A stretch of 64,000 nt of DNA. It comes from Leifsonia sp. AK011. Its GTDB lineage: Bacteria > Actinomycetota > Actinomycetes > Actinomycetales > Microbacteriaceae. Positions 1 to 7,769 of this stretch are shown here, in pieces. The notes beneath the pieces were generated by a model. That model made no database searches. It worked only from the letters and a program-made list of their open reading frames with translations, and was not told the DNA's origin. The stretch covers positions 2,542,001 to 2,606,000 of the forward strand of contig NZ_JACCCH010000001.1 in assembly GCF_013410945.1 (NCBI RefSeq), in the 5' to 3' direction. Position numbers and translations under genes: made by a program. Position 1 is the stretch's first letter, and each line of letters begins with the position of its first letter.

Positions 1-64
1 AGCAGCTGATCTCGTGCTCTGACGATCGCCCGCCGAAGAGGAGGGCGACGGTCAGCCTGGTCAC
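1..64 (-). CDS. ddl: D-alanine--D-alanine ligase, N-terminal fragment
   Basis: Only the first 21 codons are in the window; the gene runs off the left edge. It starts with GTG at 64, two bases after the gpsA stop, behind a GGGAGAG ribosome binding site. The translated start ends in LLFGGRSSEHEISC, which matches the conserved N-terminal GGxSxEHxxS signature of ATP-grasp D-Ala-D-Ala ligases, the cytoplasmic enzymes that make the dipeptide of peptidoglycan precursors. The gpsA-ddl pairing is common in actinobacteria and supports the call. Nothing can be said about the catalytic domain. Confidence 0.85.
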   Translation of the reverse strand, partial: MTRLTVALLFGGRSSEHEISC

Positions 65-66
65 GA

Positions 67-1089
67 TTACTCTCCCTGCGGCAGTTCGTCGGTGGTGAGG
101 TGCGGGGCGATATCCCGCGGATTCAGCGTACCGGCAAGCACTTCGGCGACCTGGCTGACGATCGGCATCTGCACACCCTTGGCCAGGGCGAGCTCGAGGA
201 CCGGGGCGACCGACGAGAGTCCCTCCGCGGTCTGGTTCATCTGCGAGATCACCTCGGAGTAGCTGTAGCCCTGCCCGAGCAGGCGTCCAGCGGTGTTGTT
301 GCGACTGAGCGAACTCTCGCACGTCGCGATGAGGTCGCCAAGGCCGGCTAGGCCCGCGAGCGTCTCCGCCTTGGCGCCGTAGGCGACGGCGAAGTCGGTC
401 ATCTCGGCAAGACCGCGTGTGATGATCGAGGCCTTCGTGTTCTCGCCGTAGCCGACCCCGTCGACGATGCCGATCGCCACGGCCACGAGGTTCTTGAGAA
501 CTCCGCCGAACTCGGTGCCGATGACATCCGTGTTCACGAAACTGCGGAAGTAGGGGTTCGTCGCAGTCATGGCGACAACAGTCGCCGTCGGCAGGTGCTC
601 CGACGAGATCACGGCTGCTGTCGGCTGCTCCTTGGCGATCTCAAGCGCGAGGTTCGGGCCGGATGCCACGGCAACACGCTCCGCGCCGATGCCCAACTCC
701 TGGCGGATCACCTCGCTCATGCGTGCCCCTGTGCCCTTCTCAACACCCTTCATGAGGGAGACGACGATGGCAGTGTCCGGGATGAGGTCGCGCACGATGC
801 GGAGGTTCTCGCGCAGGGACTGCGAGGGAACGGAGAGGTAGACCTGCTCGGCACCCTCGAGAACCTCGGGCAGGCGCGAGGAGGCCCAGAGGTTGCGGGG
901 CAGGTTGATACCCGGCAGGTAGTCACTGTTGCGATGTGATTGGGTGATCTCGCGCGCCAGCTCGGAGCGTCGAGCCCAGATGGCGACGTCGGAGCCGCCG
1001 TCCGCGAGGATCTTCGAGAACGTGGTGCCCCACGATCCAGCGCCGAGAACGGCGACACGGCGAGCGGGGGTCACGCTGTTGTCTGACAC
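67..1089 (-). CDS. gpsA: Glycerol-3-phosphate dehydrogenase [NAD(P)+]
   Basis: Cytoplasmic enzyme that reduces dihydroxyacetone phosphate to sn-glycerol 3-phosphate for phospholipid synthesis. The dinucleotide-binding motif GAGSWG follows directly after a VAVL strand near the N-terminus. The family motifs SGPNLALEIA, GGVLKNLVAVAIG and NTKASIITRG, the last two carrying the conserved lysines, are all present. An open frame reaches back to 1173, but that would add a proline-rich tail of about 30 residues not usual in this family of about 330-340 residues. I chose GTG at 1089 (340 aa), which has a CAGAAT box six bases ahead, as expected for a leaderless start; ATG at 1107 is the alternative. It is followed by ddl with a 2-base gap. 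Two plus-strand genes separate it from plsC, so it needs its own promoter. Confidence 0.93.
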   Translation of the reverse strand: MSDNSVTPARRVAVLGAGSWGTTFSKILADGGSDVAIWARRSELAREITQSHRNSDYLPGINLPRNLWASSRLPEVLEGAEQVYLSVPSQSLRENLRIVRDLIPDTAIVVSLMKGVEKGTGARMSEVIRQELGIGAERVAVASGPNLALEIAKEQPTAAVISSEHLPTATVVAMTATNPYFRSFVNTDVIGTEFGGVLKNLVAVAIGIVDGVGYGENTKASIITRGLAEMTDFAVAYGAKAETLAGLAGLGDLIATCESSLSRNNTAGRLLGQGYSYSEVISQMNQTAEGLSSVAPVLELALAKGVQMPIVSQVAEVLAGTLNPRDIAPHLTTDELPQGE

Positions 1090-1186
1090 TCGACCATTCT
1101 GCGGCATGGGGGTGTGTTGCGGCGGTACCGGCGGGTGTCGAGTCTGGGCTCGCGAGGAGTTCTCGCTATCCACCTAGACTCGGGGC

Positions 1187-1429
1187 GTGCCGTTCTTCCT
1201 CCTGTTCTACGCGATCGTGCTGGTCGTGTGGTTCATCATCCTCGTGGCGGGTTTTCTCCTGTCTGCGGCGTCCATCGTCCTGGGCGTCGTCTATTACGTC
1301 CGACACACATCTACCGGTGCACTCGCACGGACCCACCTCGCGGTGACGATCGTCCTCGCCGTATCCGGGCTAGTCCTCCTCGCACTGGCCATCACCGGTG
1401 CAGTGCTCGTCGGGTCGTCCCTGGCCTAG
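1187..1429 (+). CDS. Small two-helix membrane protein
   Basis: An 80-residue hydrophobic protein with two predicted membrane helices (about residues 3-35 and 48-76) joined by a short polar loop, RHTSTGALART. I recognise no family. The GTG start has no Shine-Dalgarno sequence, but a TAGACT box ends six bases before it, so the mRNA is probably leaderless. It diverges from gpsA and is followed four bases later by the GyrI-like gene, with which it may be co-transcribed. Function unknown. Confidence 0.6.
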   Translation: MPFFLLFYAIVLVVWFIILVAGFLLSAASIVLGVVYYVRHTSTGALARTHLAVTIVLAVSGLVLLALAITGAVLVGSSLA

Positions 1430-1433
1430 CGTC

Positions 1434-2066
1434 ATGGCACCATCGACCGCTGTCGACGTCAAGAAGACACTCGACAGCTACCAGGCTCGGCGCGGGGAGT
1501 TCCGCATCCTCGAGGTACCCCGGATGCAGTACCTCATGCTTGACGGACACGGCGACCCCAACACCTCCCCGGCCTTCGCCGAAGCGATCACGGCGCTGTA
1601 TCCCGTCGCCTACAAGCTCAAGTTCGCGAGCAAGAACGAACTCGGACGCGACTACGTCGTCCCGCCGCTCGAAGGCCTGTGGTGGTCGCCTGACATGAGC
1701 GCGTTCACAAGCGCGCGGGACAAGTCCCGCTGGAACTGGACGCTCATGATCATGGTGCCGGAGTGGATCGACGCGGAGATGGTCGAGACGGCCAGGACCG
1801 TCGCCGCGCGCAAGGCCGACTCATCCGCCGCCATCGAGAACGTGCGATTCGAGACCCTCGAGGAAGGGCTGTGCGTTCAGACCCTGCACATCGGCTCGTT
1901 CGACGACGAGACCGCGACCCTCGCGCGACTGCACGACGAGTTCATCCCGAACAACGGGCTCGCGATGACGGGAACGCATCACGAGATCTACTTCAGTGAC
2001 TTCAGGAAGGTCGAGCCGAGCAAGCTGCGCACGATCCTGCGGCAGCCGGTCACGAAGCGGGCCTAG
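1434..2066 (+). CDS. GyrI-like small-molecule-binding domain protein
   Basis: A 210-residue soluble protein resembling the stand-alone GyrI-like (SOUL/AraC-effector fold) proteins, judged from the N-terminal LDSYQARRGEFRILEVP stretch, the YLMLDGHGDP segment and a GLWW segment followed by a C-terminal EIYFSDFRK motif. These proteins bind hydrophobic small molecules and some have hydrolase activity; no ligand can be read from the sequence. I chose ATG at 1434 because the longer open frame would overlap the small membrane gene upstream. The 3' end overlaps the convergent plsC stop by 4 bases. Confidence 0.8.
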   Translation: MAPSTAVDVKKTLDSYQARRGEFRILEVPRMQYLMLDGHGDPNTSPAFAEAITALYPVAYKLKFASKNELGRDYVVPPLEGLWWSPDMSAFTSARDKSRWNWTLMIMVPEWIDAEMVETARTVAARKADSSAAIENVRFETLEEGLCVQTLHIGSFDDETATLARLHDEFIPNNGLAMTGTHHEIYFSDFRKVEPSKLRTILRQPVTKRA

Positions 2067-2812
2067 CTCTCGAGCTTGCCGAACTCCGTCTGGCCGTGCT
2101 CGGTCGGGTCCCAGCGCTCGGAAGGCGCCGACTCGCCACGCAGCTCCTCAAGGAGGGCCGTGACATCCTGCATCACGGCATTCGTCGCGGCGGCGAAGGT
2201 CGCAGACGTGCGCGGTGCATCCTTCCACGGGGACAGATCGACGGGCTCGCCGATGATGATCTCCACGTTCTTGCGCGGGAACAGGCTCAACTTCTTCGAG
2301 TAGCGCGGCAGGATCTGCTGCGCACCCCAGTGGGCACACGGGATGATCGGGATGTCATGCTCCAGGGCAAGTCGAACCGCTCCAGACTTACCGCGCATGG
2401 GCCACATATCCGGGTCGCGCGTGAGGGTGCCCTCCGGATAGACGATCACCGCGAGCCCGTGGTCCACGAGCCGTGACGCGGCCATCAGTGGGTCCGAACC
2501 ACTCGACCCGACAGCTCCGCGCTCGATCGGGATCTGCCCGGTCGCACGCAGGGCAGCACCCAGGACGGGCACCCTGAAGAGTCCAGCCTTCGCGAGGAAG
2601 CGGGGAACGCGACCTGCCCGCCACAACGTGTACGCCGTGACGAGCGGGTCGATGTTCGAGTAGTGGTTGGGCGTCAGGATGAAGGCGCCCTCGGGAAGAC
2701 GGTCGAGATTCCTGAACCGATACCGGCCCACCAGGAGCAGAAACGGAACGACGATCGCGGCGAGAACACGCCAGACGAAGGTCTTCTCGCTCTTCTTCCC
2801 GGCCGTTGCCAA
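2063..2812 (-). CDS. plsC: 1-acyl-sn-glycerol-3-phosphate acyltransferase (PlsC/LPLAT family)
   Basis: Membrane-associated lysophospholipid acyltransferase of 249 residues that should convert lysophosphatidic acid to phosphatidic acid. An N-terminal hydrophobic segment (about residues 10-30) precedes the catalytic HX4D motif NHYSNIDP near residue 50. The substrate-binding YPEGTLTRD block (EGT motif) and a late GEPVDLS block follow. The gene begins six bases after the murA stop, so it is co-transcribed with murA and leuCD. A GpsA product is the upstream metabolite, but gpsA itself is separated by opposite-strand genes here. Confidence 0.88.
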   Translation of the reverse strand: MATAGKKSEKTFVWRVLAAIVVPFLLLVGRYRFRNLDRLPEGAFILTPNHYSNIDPLVTAYTLWRAGRVPRFLAKAGLFRVPVLGAALRATGQIPIERGAVGSSGSDPLMAASRLVDHGLAVIVYPEGTLTRDPDMWPMRGKSGAVRLALEHDIPIIPCAHWGAQQILPRYSKKLSLFPRKNVEIIIGEPVDLSPWKDAPRTSATFAAATNAVMQDVTALLEELRGESAPSERWDPTEHGQTEFGKLES

Positions 2813-2818
2813 CGCTAG

Positions 2819-4186
2819 TTAGCCCTCGTAGACGAAGTCGGCACCGAGCTCCGACAGCTTGTCGATGAAGTGCTCGTAACCACGGCTGATGATGCCGATG
2901 TTGGTCACACGCGACTGGCCCTCGGCCGTGAGCGCTGCGATGAGGTGGCTGAAACCACCGCGCAGGTCGGGGATCTCGACATCCGCACCGTGAAGGGGGG
3001 TCGGACCGACGATCACGGCCGCCTGCTCGAGCGGACGACGCGGAACACGGCGGGTGACCGACTCGAGGCCGTCCTTGTGCACGACGATGTCGGCACCCAT
3101 CTCGATGAGTGCGTCGGTGAAGCCAAAGCGGTTCTCGTACACCGTCTCGTGGACGACACTGCGTCCCTCCGCCTGCGTGAGCGCGACGATGAGGGGCTGC
3201 TGCCAGTCCGTCATGAAACCGGGGTGCACGTCCGTCTCGACGACGACGGGCTTGAGCACACCACCCGGGTGCCAGAAGCGGATGCCGTCCTCCTGGATGT
3301 CGAACGCGCCACCCACCTTGCGGTAGATGTTGAGGAACGTCATGAGTTCCTGCTGCTTGGCGCCGGCGACGAAGATGTCGCCACCGGTCGCGAGAGCGGC
3401 AGAAGCCCAGCTCGCGGCCTCGTTGCGGTCGAACAGCGCACGGTGCGTGTAGCCCTGGAGCTTCTCAACACCCTCGATGAAGATCACGCGGTTGGGCTCG
3501 ACATTGATGATCGCGCCCATCTTCTGCAGGATCGCGATGAGGTCCATGATCTCGGGCTCGATGGCCGCGTTCTTGAGCTCGGTGACACCCTCGGCCAGCA
3601 CGGCCGTGAGCAGCACCTGCTCGGTCGCGCCGACACTCGGGTAGGGCAGCTCGATGTTGGCGCCCTTGAGACCGTTCGGAGCCGTCAGGCGGATACCCTC
3701 GTAGCTCTTGTCGACGATCGCACCGAACGCACGGAGCGCGTCCATGTGGAAGTCGATGGGACGGTCACCGATGCGGCAACCCCCGAGGTCCGGGATGAGA
3801 GCCTCACCAAGACGGTGAAGGAGCGGCCCGCAGAAGAGGATCGGGATGCGACTGGAGCCGGCCAGCGCATCGATCTGCGCGAAGTGCGCCTTGAGCACGT
3901 TGGAGGGGTCGAGCAGTAGCTCGCCCTCACCGACCTTGGTGACCGTGACGCCGTAGGCACCGAGCATCCCGGTGACGACGCCGACATCACTGATGTCGGG
4001 AACGTCCTGGAGGTGGCTCGGGGTGTCGGCGAGAAGCGCTGCGACCATGGCCTTGGTGGCGAGGTTCTTGGCCCCGCGCACATCGACACGTCCACGCAGC
4101 GGCTTGCCGCCGTTGATGATGATCTCGTCCGAGGAGAGGCCCACTCGTGCGGCCGCCTTCCGTGCGTCCTTCGTCACCGAATTCAT
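2819..4186 (-). CDS. murA: UDP-N-acetylglucosamine 1-carboxyvinyltransferase
   Basis: First committed step of peptidoglycan synthesis: transfers enolpyruvate from PEP to UDP-GlcNAc in the cytoplasm. At 455 residues it is slightly longer than the usual 420-430 because of an N-terminal extension of about 20 residues before the IIINGGKPLRGRVDVRGAKN start of the fold (conserved KN pair). The catalytic cysteine is present in GGCRIGDRPIDFH near residue 136; it is the fosfomycin target, and no Cys-to-Asp change is seen. PHLQ-like and GFMTDWQQP motifs are also conserved. It lies between leuD (26 bases upstream) and plsC. Confidence 0.95.
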   Translation of the reverse strand: MNSVTKDARKAAARVGLSSDEIIINGGKPLRGRVDVRGAKNLATKAMVAALLADTPSHLQDVPDISDVGVVTGMLGAYGVTVTKVGEGELLLDPSNVLKAHFAQIDALAGSSRIPILFCGPLLHRLGEALIPDLGGCRIGDRPIDFHMDALRAFGAIVDKSYEGIRLTAPNGLKGANIELPYPSVGATEQVLLTAVLAEGVTELKNAAIEPEIMDLIAILQKMGAIINVEPNRVIFIEGVEKLQGYTHRALFDRNEAASWASAALATGGDIFVAGAKQQELMTFLNIYRKVGGAFDIQEDGIRFWHPGGVLKPVVVETDVHPGFMTDWQQPLIVALTQAEGRSVVHETVYENRFGFTDALIEMGADIVVHKDGLESVTRRVPRRPLEQAAVIVGPTPLHGADVEIPDLRGGFSHLIAALTAEGQSRVTNIGIISRGYEHFIDKLSELGADFVYEG

Positions 4187-4212
4187 GTATTCCTCTGTCT
4201 GCCTGTGTTCAC

Positions 4213-4830
4213 TCAGCTTTTGGCCGGGAGGGTTGTGGGACGCCAGCTCTCACGACGGCTCTCGAACTCGGTGATGTGCGTTTCATCCCGAAGAGTCAGG
4301 CCAATGTCGTCCAGACCTTCCAGCAGGCGCCACCTAGTGTAATCGTCGATCTGGAAGGGGAAGCTGGCTGTTCCGACGGTCACCGTCTTGGCAACAAGGT
4401 CGACGGATGCTTCTATTCCCGGGTTCTCGTCGACGATCAACCAGATCGTCTCGATGTCCTTCTCCGTGAGCTCCGCCGCGAGCAGGCCCTGCTTGCCCGA
4501 GTTGCCGCGGAAGATGTCACCGAAGCGGTGGCTGAGAACGGCCGCGAAACCGTAGTCGCGCAGGGCCCAGACCGCGTGCTCGCGACTGGAACCGGTGCCG
4601 AAGTCGGGGCCGGCAATGAGAACGCGCACCTCGGTACCCGGGTTCGCGACCTGGAATGGCTCACGGTTGAGCACGAACTCGGGGTCCTGGCGCCACTGGT
4701 AGAACAGGGCGTCATCGAAACCGGTCTTGGTCACGCGCTTGAGGAACTGCGCGGGGATGATCTGGTCGGTGTCGACGTTCGAGCGCTGGAGCGGCACGGC
4801 AATACCGGTGACGGTGGAGATCGCATCCAT
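4213..4830 (-). CDS. leuD: 3-isopropylmalate dehydratase small subunit
   Basis: Small subunit of isopropylmalate isomerase, which converts 2- to 3-isopropylmalate in leucine synthesis. The swivelling-domain motifs [14 protein letters not shown] near the N-terminus and the substrate loop [17 protein letters not shown] are intact. Its 205 residues match the family length. The ATG overlaps the leuC stop codon by one base (TAATG), which implies translational coupling and equal production of the two subunits. Confidence 0.95.
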   Translation of the reverse strand: MDAISTVTGIAVPLQRSNVDTDQIIPAQFLKRVTKTGFDDALFYQWRQDPEFVLNREPFQVANPGTEVRVLIAGPDFGTGSSREHAVWALRDYGFAAVLSHRFGDIFRGNSGKQGLLAAELTEKDIETIWLIVDENPGIEASVDLVAKTVTVGTASFPFQIDDYTRWRLLEGLDDIGLTLRDETHITEFESRRESWRPTTLPAKS

Positions 4831-6293
4831 TATTTGCCTCCCGCTGGTGACATTTCGAGAGCCTCAATGAACGGGGCGTCGAGATCGCTCGGACTCGACA
4901 GTGTGCCACGGATTGCCGTCGCTGCCGCAACGACGGGCGAGACGAGGTGGGTACGCCCACCCTTGCCCTGACGGCCCTCGAAGTTGCGGTTGGACGTGGA
5001 GGCGCACCGCTCACCGGGAGCGAGCTGGTCCGGGTTCATCCCGAGACACATGGAACAGCCGGCGAAGCGCCACTCGGCACCGAACTCCTCCACGATCTTG
5101 TCGATACCCTCTGCCTCGGCCTCGATGCGCACTCGCGCAGACCCGGGCACGACCATGACGCGCACGCCATCGGCCTTCTTCTGGCCCTTGATGATCGACG
5201 CGAAGACACGGAGATCCTCGATACGACTGTTGGTGCAGGAGCCCATGAAGACAGCGTCCACGGGGATCTCCTTCATGGGAGTCCCGGGCACCAGATTCAT
5301 GTACTCGAGTGCACGCTCGGCGGCCGCACGGTCGTTGGGGTCGGTGAAGTCGGCCGGCTGCGGAACGGACCCGCTCAGCGAGATGCCCTGGCCGGGGTTC
5401 GTTCCCCACGTGACGAACGGCTCGAGCTCGTCGGCGTCGAGGAAGACCTCGGCATCGAACACCGCGTCGTCGTCGGTGGCGAGGGTGTTCCAGTAGGCGA
5501 CCGCGTCATCCCAGTCCTGCCCCTCCGGCGCGTGCGGGCGACCCTTGAGGTAGGCGTAGGTCGTCTCATCCGGGGCCACCATGCCGGCGCGCGCGCCGGC
5601 CTCGATCGACATATTGCAGATCGTCATGCGGCCCTCCATGGAGAGCGAACGGATGGCACTGCCGCGGTACTCCAGGACGTAGCCCTGCCCACCACCGGTG
5701 CCGATCTTGGCGATGACCGCGAGGATGATGTCCTTGGCTGTCACACCCGGCTTGAGCTCGCCCTCGACCGTGATCGCCATGGTCTTGAACGGCTTCAGCG
5801 GCAGGGTCTGCGTCGCCATGACGTGCTCGACCTCGCTCGTTCCGATACCGAACGCCATGGCCCCGAAGGCACCGTGAGTGGAGGTGTGCGAGTCACCGCA
5901 GACCACCGTGATGCCGGGCATCGTGAGGCCGAGCTGGGGGCCGACGACGTGCACGATGCCCTGCTCGATGTCGCCGAGCGAGTGCAGGCGGATGCCGAAT
6001 TCCTTGGCGTTGGCGCGAAGGGTCTCGATCTGGGTGCGACTGATCGGGTCGGCGATGGGCCGGTCGATGAGCAGCGTCGGGGTGTTGTGGTCCTCGGTGG
6101 CGATCGTCAGGTCGGGGCGGCGCACGGGGCGTCCTGCCATCCGAAGACCGTCGAAGGCCTGCGGGCTCGTCACCTCGTGAACGAGGTGGAGATCGATGTA
6201 GATGAGGTCGGGGCTGCCGTTCTCACCCTTGACCACCAAGTGGTCGTCCCACACTTTCTCAGCGAGGGTGCGGGGTCGTGCTGTTTCCGTCAT
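4830..6293 (-). CDS. leuC: 3-isopropylmalate dehydratase large subunit
   Basis: Catalytic large subunit of the aconitase-family isopropylmalate isomerase, which carries a 4Fe-4S cluster. The three ligand cysteines are in CTNSR (about residue 352) and [10 protein letters not shown] (about 414 and 417). Aconitase motifs [21 protein letters not shown] and FMGSCTNSR are present, and the 487-residue length is typical. A Shine-Dalgarno AAGGA lies about 7 bases before ATG. The gene is the first structural gene after a leader peptide with three leucine codons and a hairpin, so leucine-dependent attenuation is likely. The downstream genes leuD, murA and plsC follow on the same strand. Confidence 0.95.
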   Translation of the reverse strand: MTETARPRTLAEKVWDDHLVVKGENGSPDLIYIDLHLVHEVTSPQAFDGLRMAGRPVRRPDLTIATEDHNTPTLLIDRPIADPISRTQIETLRANAKEFGIRLHSLGDIEQGIVHVVGPQLGLTMPGITVVCGDSHTSTHGAFGAMAFGIGTSEVEHVMATQTLPLKPFKTMAITVEGELKPGVTAKDIILAVIAKIGTGGGQGYVLEYRGSAIRSLSMEGRMTICNMSIEAGARAGMVAPDETTYAYLKGRPHAPEGQDWDDAVAYWNTLATDDDAVFDAEVFLDADELEPFVTWGTNPGQGISLSGSVPQPADFTDPNDRAAAERALEYMNLVPGTPMKEIPVDAVFMGSCTNSRIEDLRVFASIIKGQKKADGVRVMVVPGSARVRIEAEAEGIDKIVEEFGAEWRFAGCSMCLGMNPDQLAPGERCASTSNRNFEGRQGKGGRTHLVSPVVAAATAIRGTLSSPSDLDAPFIEALEMSPAGGK

Positions 6294-6358
6294 GAATGCT
6301 GTCCTTCGTCGGATTCCGAATGCCCAGCCCTTGTCGCCGCCTTGCGCGCGGTCGGACT

Positions 6359-6396
6359 CCGCGACGAGGGAGGCTAGTGACTAGACCTCGTCGCGG
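6359..6396 (-). promoter_or_regulatory. Attenuator-type hairpin in the leuCD leader
   Basis: On the minus strand CCGCGACGAGG, which is the end of the leader peptide frame, can pair perfectly over 11 bp with CCTCGTCGCGG downstream; the loop has 16 bases and contains the peptide stop codon. A ribosome stalled at the leucine codons or released at the stop would decide whether this stem forms. No clear U-tract follows, so it may act through translation or through an alternative fold of the rest of the leader (6294-6358). Confidence 0.6.
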
Positions 6397-6425
6397 CGGC
6401 GAAGAAGAAGTCGAACGAAACGCAT
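6381..6425 (-). CDS. Leucine-rich leader peptide of leuCD (14 aa)
   Basis: A 15-codon frame reads MRFVRLLLRRRDEV and stop. It has three consecutive CTT leucine codons; CTT is rare in this GC-rich genome, where CTC and CTG dominate. A TAACCT box ends six bases before the ATG, consistent with a leaderless mRNA that begins at this codon. The frame is followed by the 11-bp hairpin and then leuC 87 bases later. This is the layout of ribosome-mediated attenuation known for leucine genes in actinobacteria. Too short for any enzymatic role. Confidence 0.72.
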   Translation of the reverse strand: MRFVRLLLRRRDEV

Positions 6426-6482
6426 TCGTCGAGGTTACCACTGCGGGCCGGGGCAATCGGCGGAACCCACCCGCTGGTTGTG

Positions 6483-7085
6483 TCAGCTGAACTCGACCTG
6501 AATCGTCACATCTCCGAGTTCGAGATCGGCACCCGGAGCGAGCGCTGCGCGAGTACCCGGGGCCACCTCGCTGGGGCTCTCCCCCGGCAGCACGACCCAC
6601 ACACCGTTCGTCGAGTCGAGGTCGTGGACCCAGAGGCCGTCGTCGTCCACCTCGAGTAGTGCGTGGGTCTTCGAGATGGACTTCGACGGATCGGGCACCA
6701 CGAGCAACTCAGCGTCGGGGAACTCCGCGGTCGAGGAGGGGTTACGACCGAGGAATAGCGCACCCTCCACCACCACGGGAGCCTCGATTCCCGGTACCGT
6801 CAATCGCCAAGCCCGCGGGAGAGTTCGGGGCGGAACGATTCGCGTCTCGTCGTTGTCCGCGAGATCGGCCGCCTCGACGGATGCAGCGTCGCCTGGCTCT
6901 TCGACTTCGTCGCTAGTCTCGGCCACTGCCGGCACGACCGGTGGAGCTCCGGGAACCACCGGCACGAACACGATCTCGTCGGCCGGGATCCGCTCCGTGC
7001 GCTCCGGACGAGGGCGTCGATGCGTGCCGGAGTCGGGATCGATGAGGCCGGGCGGCAGGGAGATGAAGCCGTCGTCATCCGCCAT
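6483..7085 (-). CDS. FHA domain protein (distal gene of the type VII-like block)
   Basis: A 200-residue soluble protein. An acidic, proline-rich N-terminal half (about residues 1-110) is followed by a C-terminal FHA domain (about 115-198) with the phosphothreonine-binding motifs GRNPSS, SKTHALLEV and DLDSTNGVWV. FHA domains bind phosphothreonine peptides, here presumably made by the kinase encoded at 26339-27961. The N-terminal part has DETRIVPPRTLPR, a possible phosphorylation site. Strong ribosome binding site AAGGGGG. It follows the lipoprotein gene after 51 bases and is the last gene of the block; leuC transcription starts afresh beyond it. Confidence 0.85.
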   Translation of the reverse strand: MADDDGFISLPPGLIDPDSGTHRRPRPERTERIPADEIVFVPVVPGAPPVVPAVAETSDEVEEPGDAASVEAADLADNDETRIVPPRTLPRAWRLTVPGIEAPVVVEGALFLGRNPSSTAEFPDAELLVVPDPSKSISKTHALLEVDDDGLWVHDLDSTNGVWVVLPGESPSEVAPGTRAALAPGADLELGDVTIQVEFS

Positions 7086-7136
7086 GGCTGCCCCCTTCGC
7101 GAGAAATGCTCCGGGGATCGATGCTACTGGAGTGCG

Positions 7137-7769
7137 TCAGTCGGCGCTGAGGGGAGCCCGGACGGTCTTACTCTCGAGAGACGGCTGGGGATCGAAGTAC
7201 CCAAGCGCGATGTCATCCGCATCGCATCCGCCCTCTCCGCCGCGCACATCATCGAGTTTCAGAGTGCCGTCGTCATCGATCACGACGAGCGTGATACTCA
7301 GTGGTTCGACGCCCTCAGTGGTCGCTTCGGGGTGGTCCTCCGACACATACCACTGGCCCGAAACGGCGCACATCAAAACATCGGCGCCGCCCTCATCGTT
7401 TTCGGTAACCGAGATCGGTATCTGAGGGAGAGGACCCGGGTAGACGAGGGGATCGCTGTTGTCCTCGCCGCGATCAGAGATATGCGCCCTGTACACCGCC
7501 TCGATACGCTCAGCCGTCGTGGTCTCCGTCAGCTGCGAGATCGTGTAGTCAGCCACATTGTTGGCGAGCACGAATCCCAGGGATGCTGCGAGGGCGACCT
7601 CTACGTAAGGATCGTCGTAGAGCCCTCCGGTGGGTTCCGAGGGCTGCCAGTTAATGGTTGGTGTGGCAATCTCCGTGGGCGCACCACCCGACGGGTCGCA
7701 GGCCGTGAGCATGAGTACGGCGACAGCCGTCACGCCCGCAACGAGAGCTTTCACGGGCTTTCTCACCAC
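7137..7769 (-). CDS. Lipoprotein of the type VII-like block
   Basis: A 210-residue predicted lipoprotein: a basic N-terminus (VRKPVK), hydrophobic stretch and lipobox LTAC at about residues 21-24, then a disordered linker and a globular domain from about residue 50. No family recognised. The overlapping codons GTGGTGA allow a start at 7769 or 7766, both overlapping the stop of the 778-residue gene, so the two are translationally coupled. Anchoring outside the membrane next to putative secreted substrates suggests a role as chaperone, immunity or envelope adaptor; this is inference from position only. Confidence 0.75.
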   Translation of the reverse strand: MVRKPVKALVAGVTAVAVLMLTACDPSGGAPTEIATPTINWQPSEPTGGLYDDPYVEVALAASLGFVLANNVADYTISQLTETTTAERIEAVYRAHISDRGEDNSDPLVYPGPLPQIPISVTENDEGGADVLMCAVSGQWYVSEDHPEATTEGVEPLSITLVVIDDDGTLKLDDVRGGEGGCDADDIALGYFDPQPSLESKTVRAPLSAD

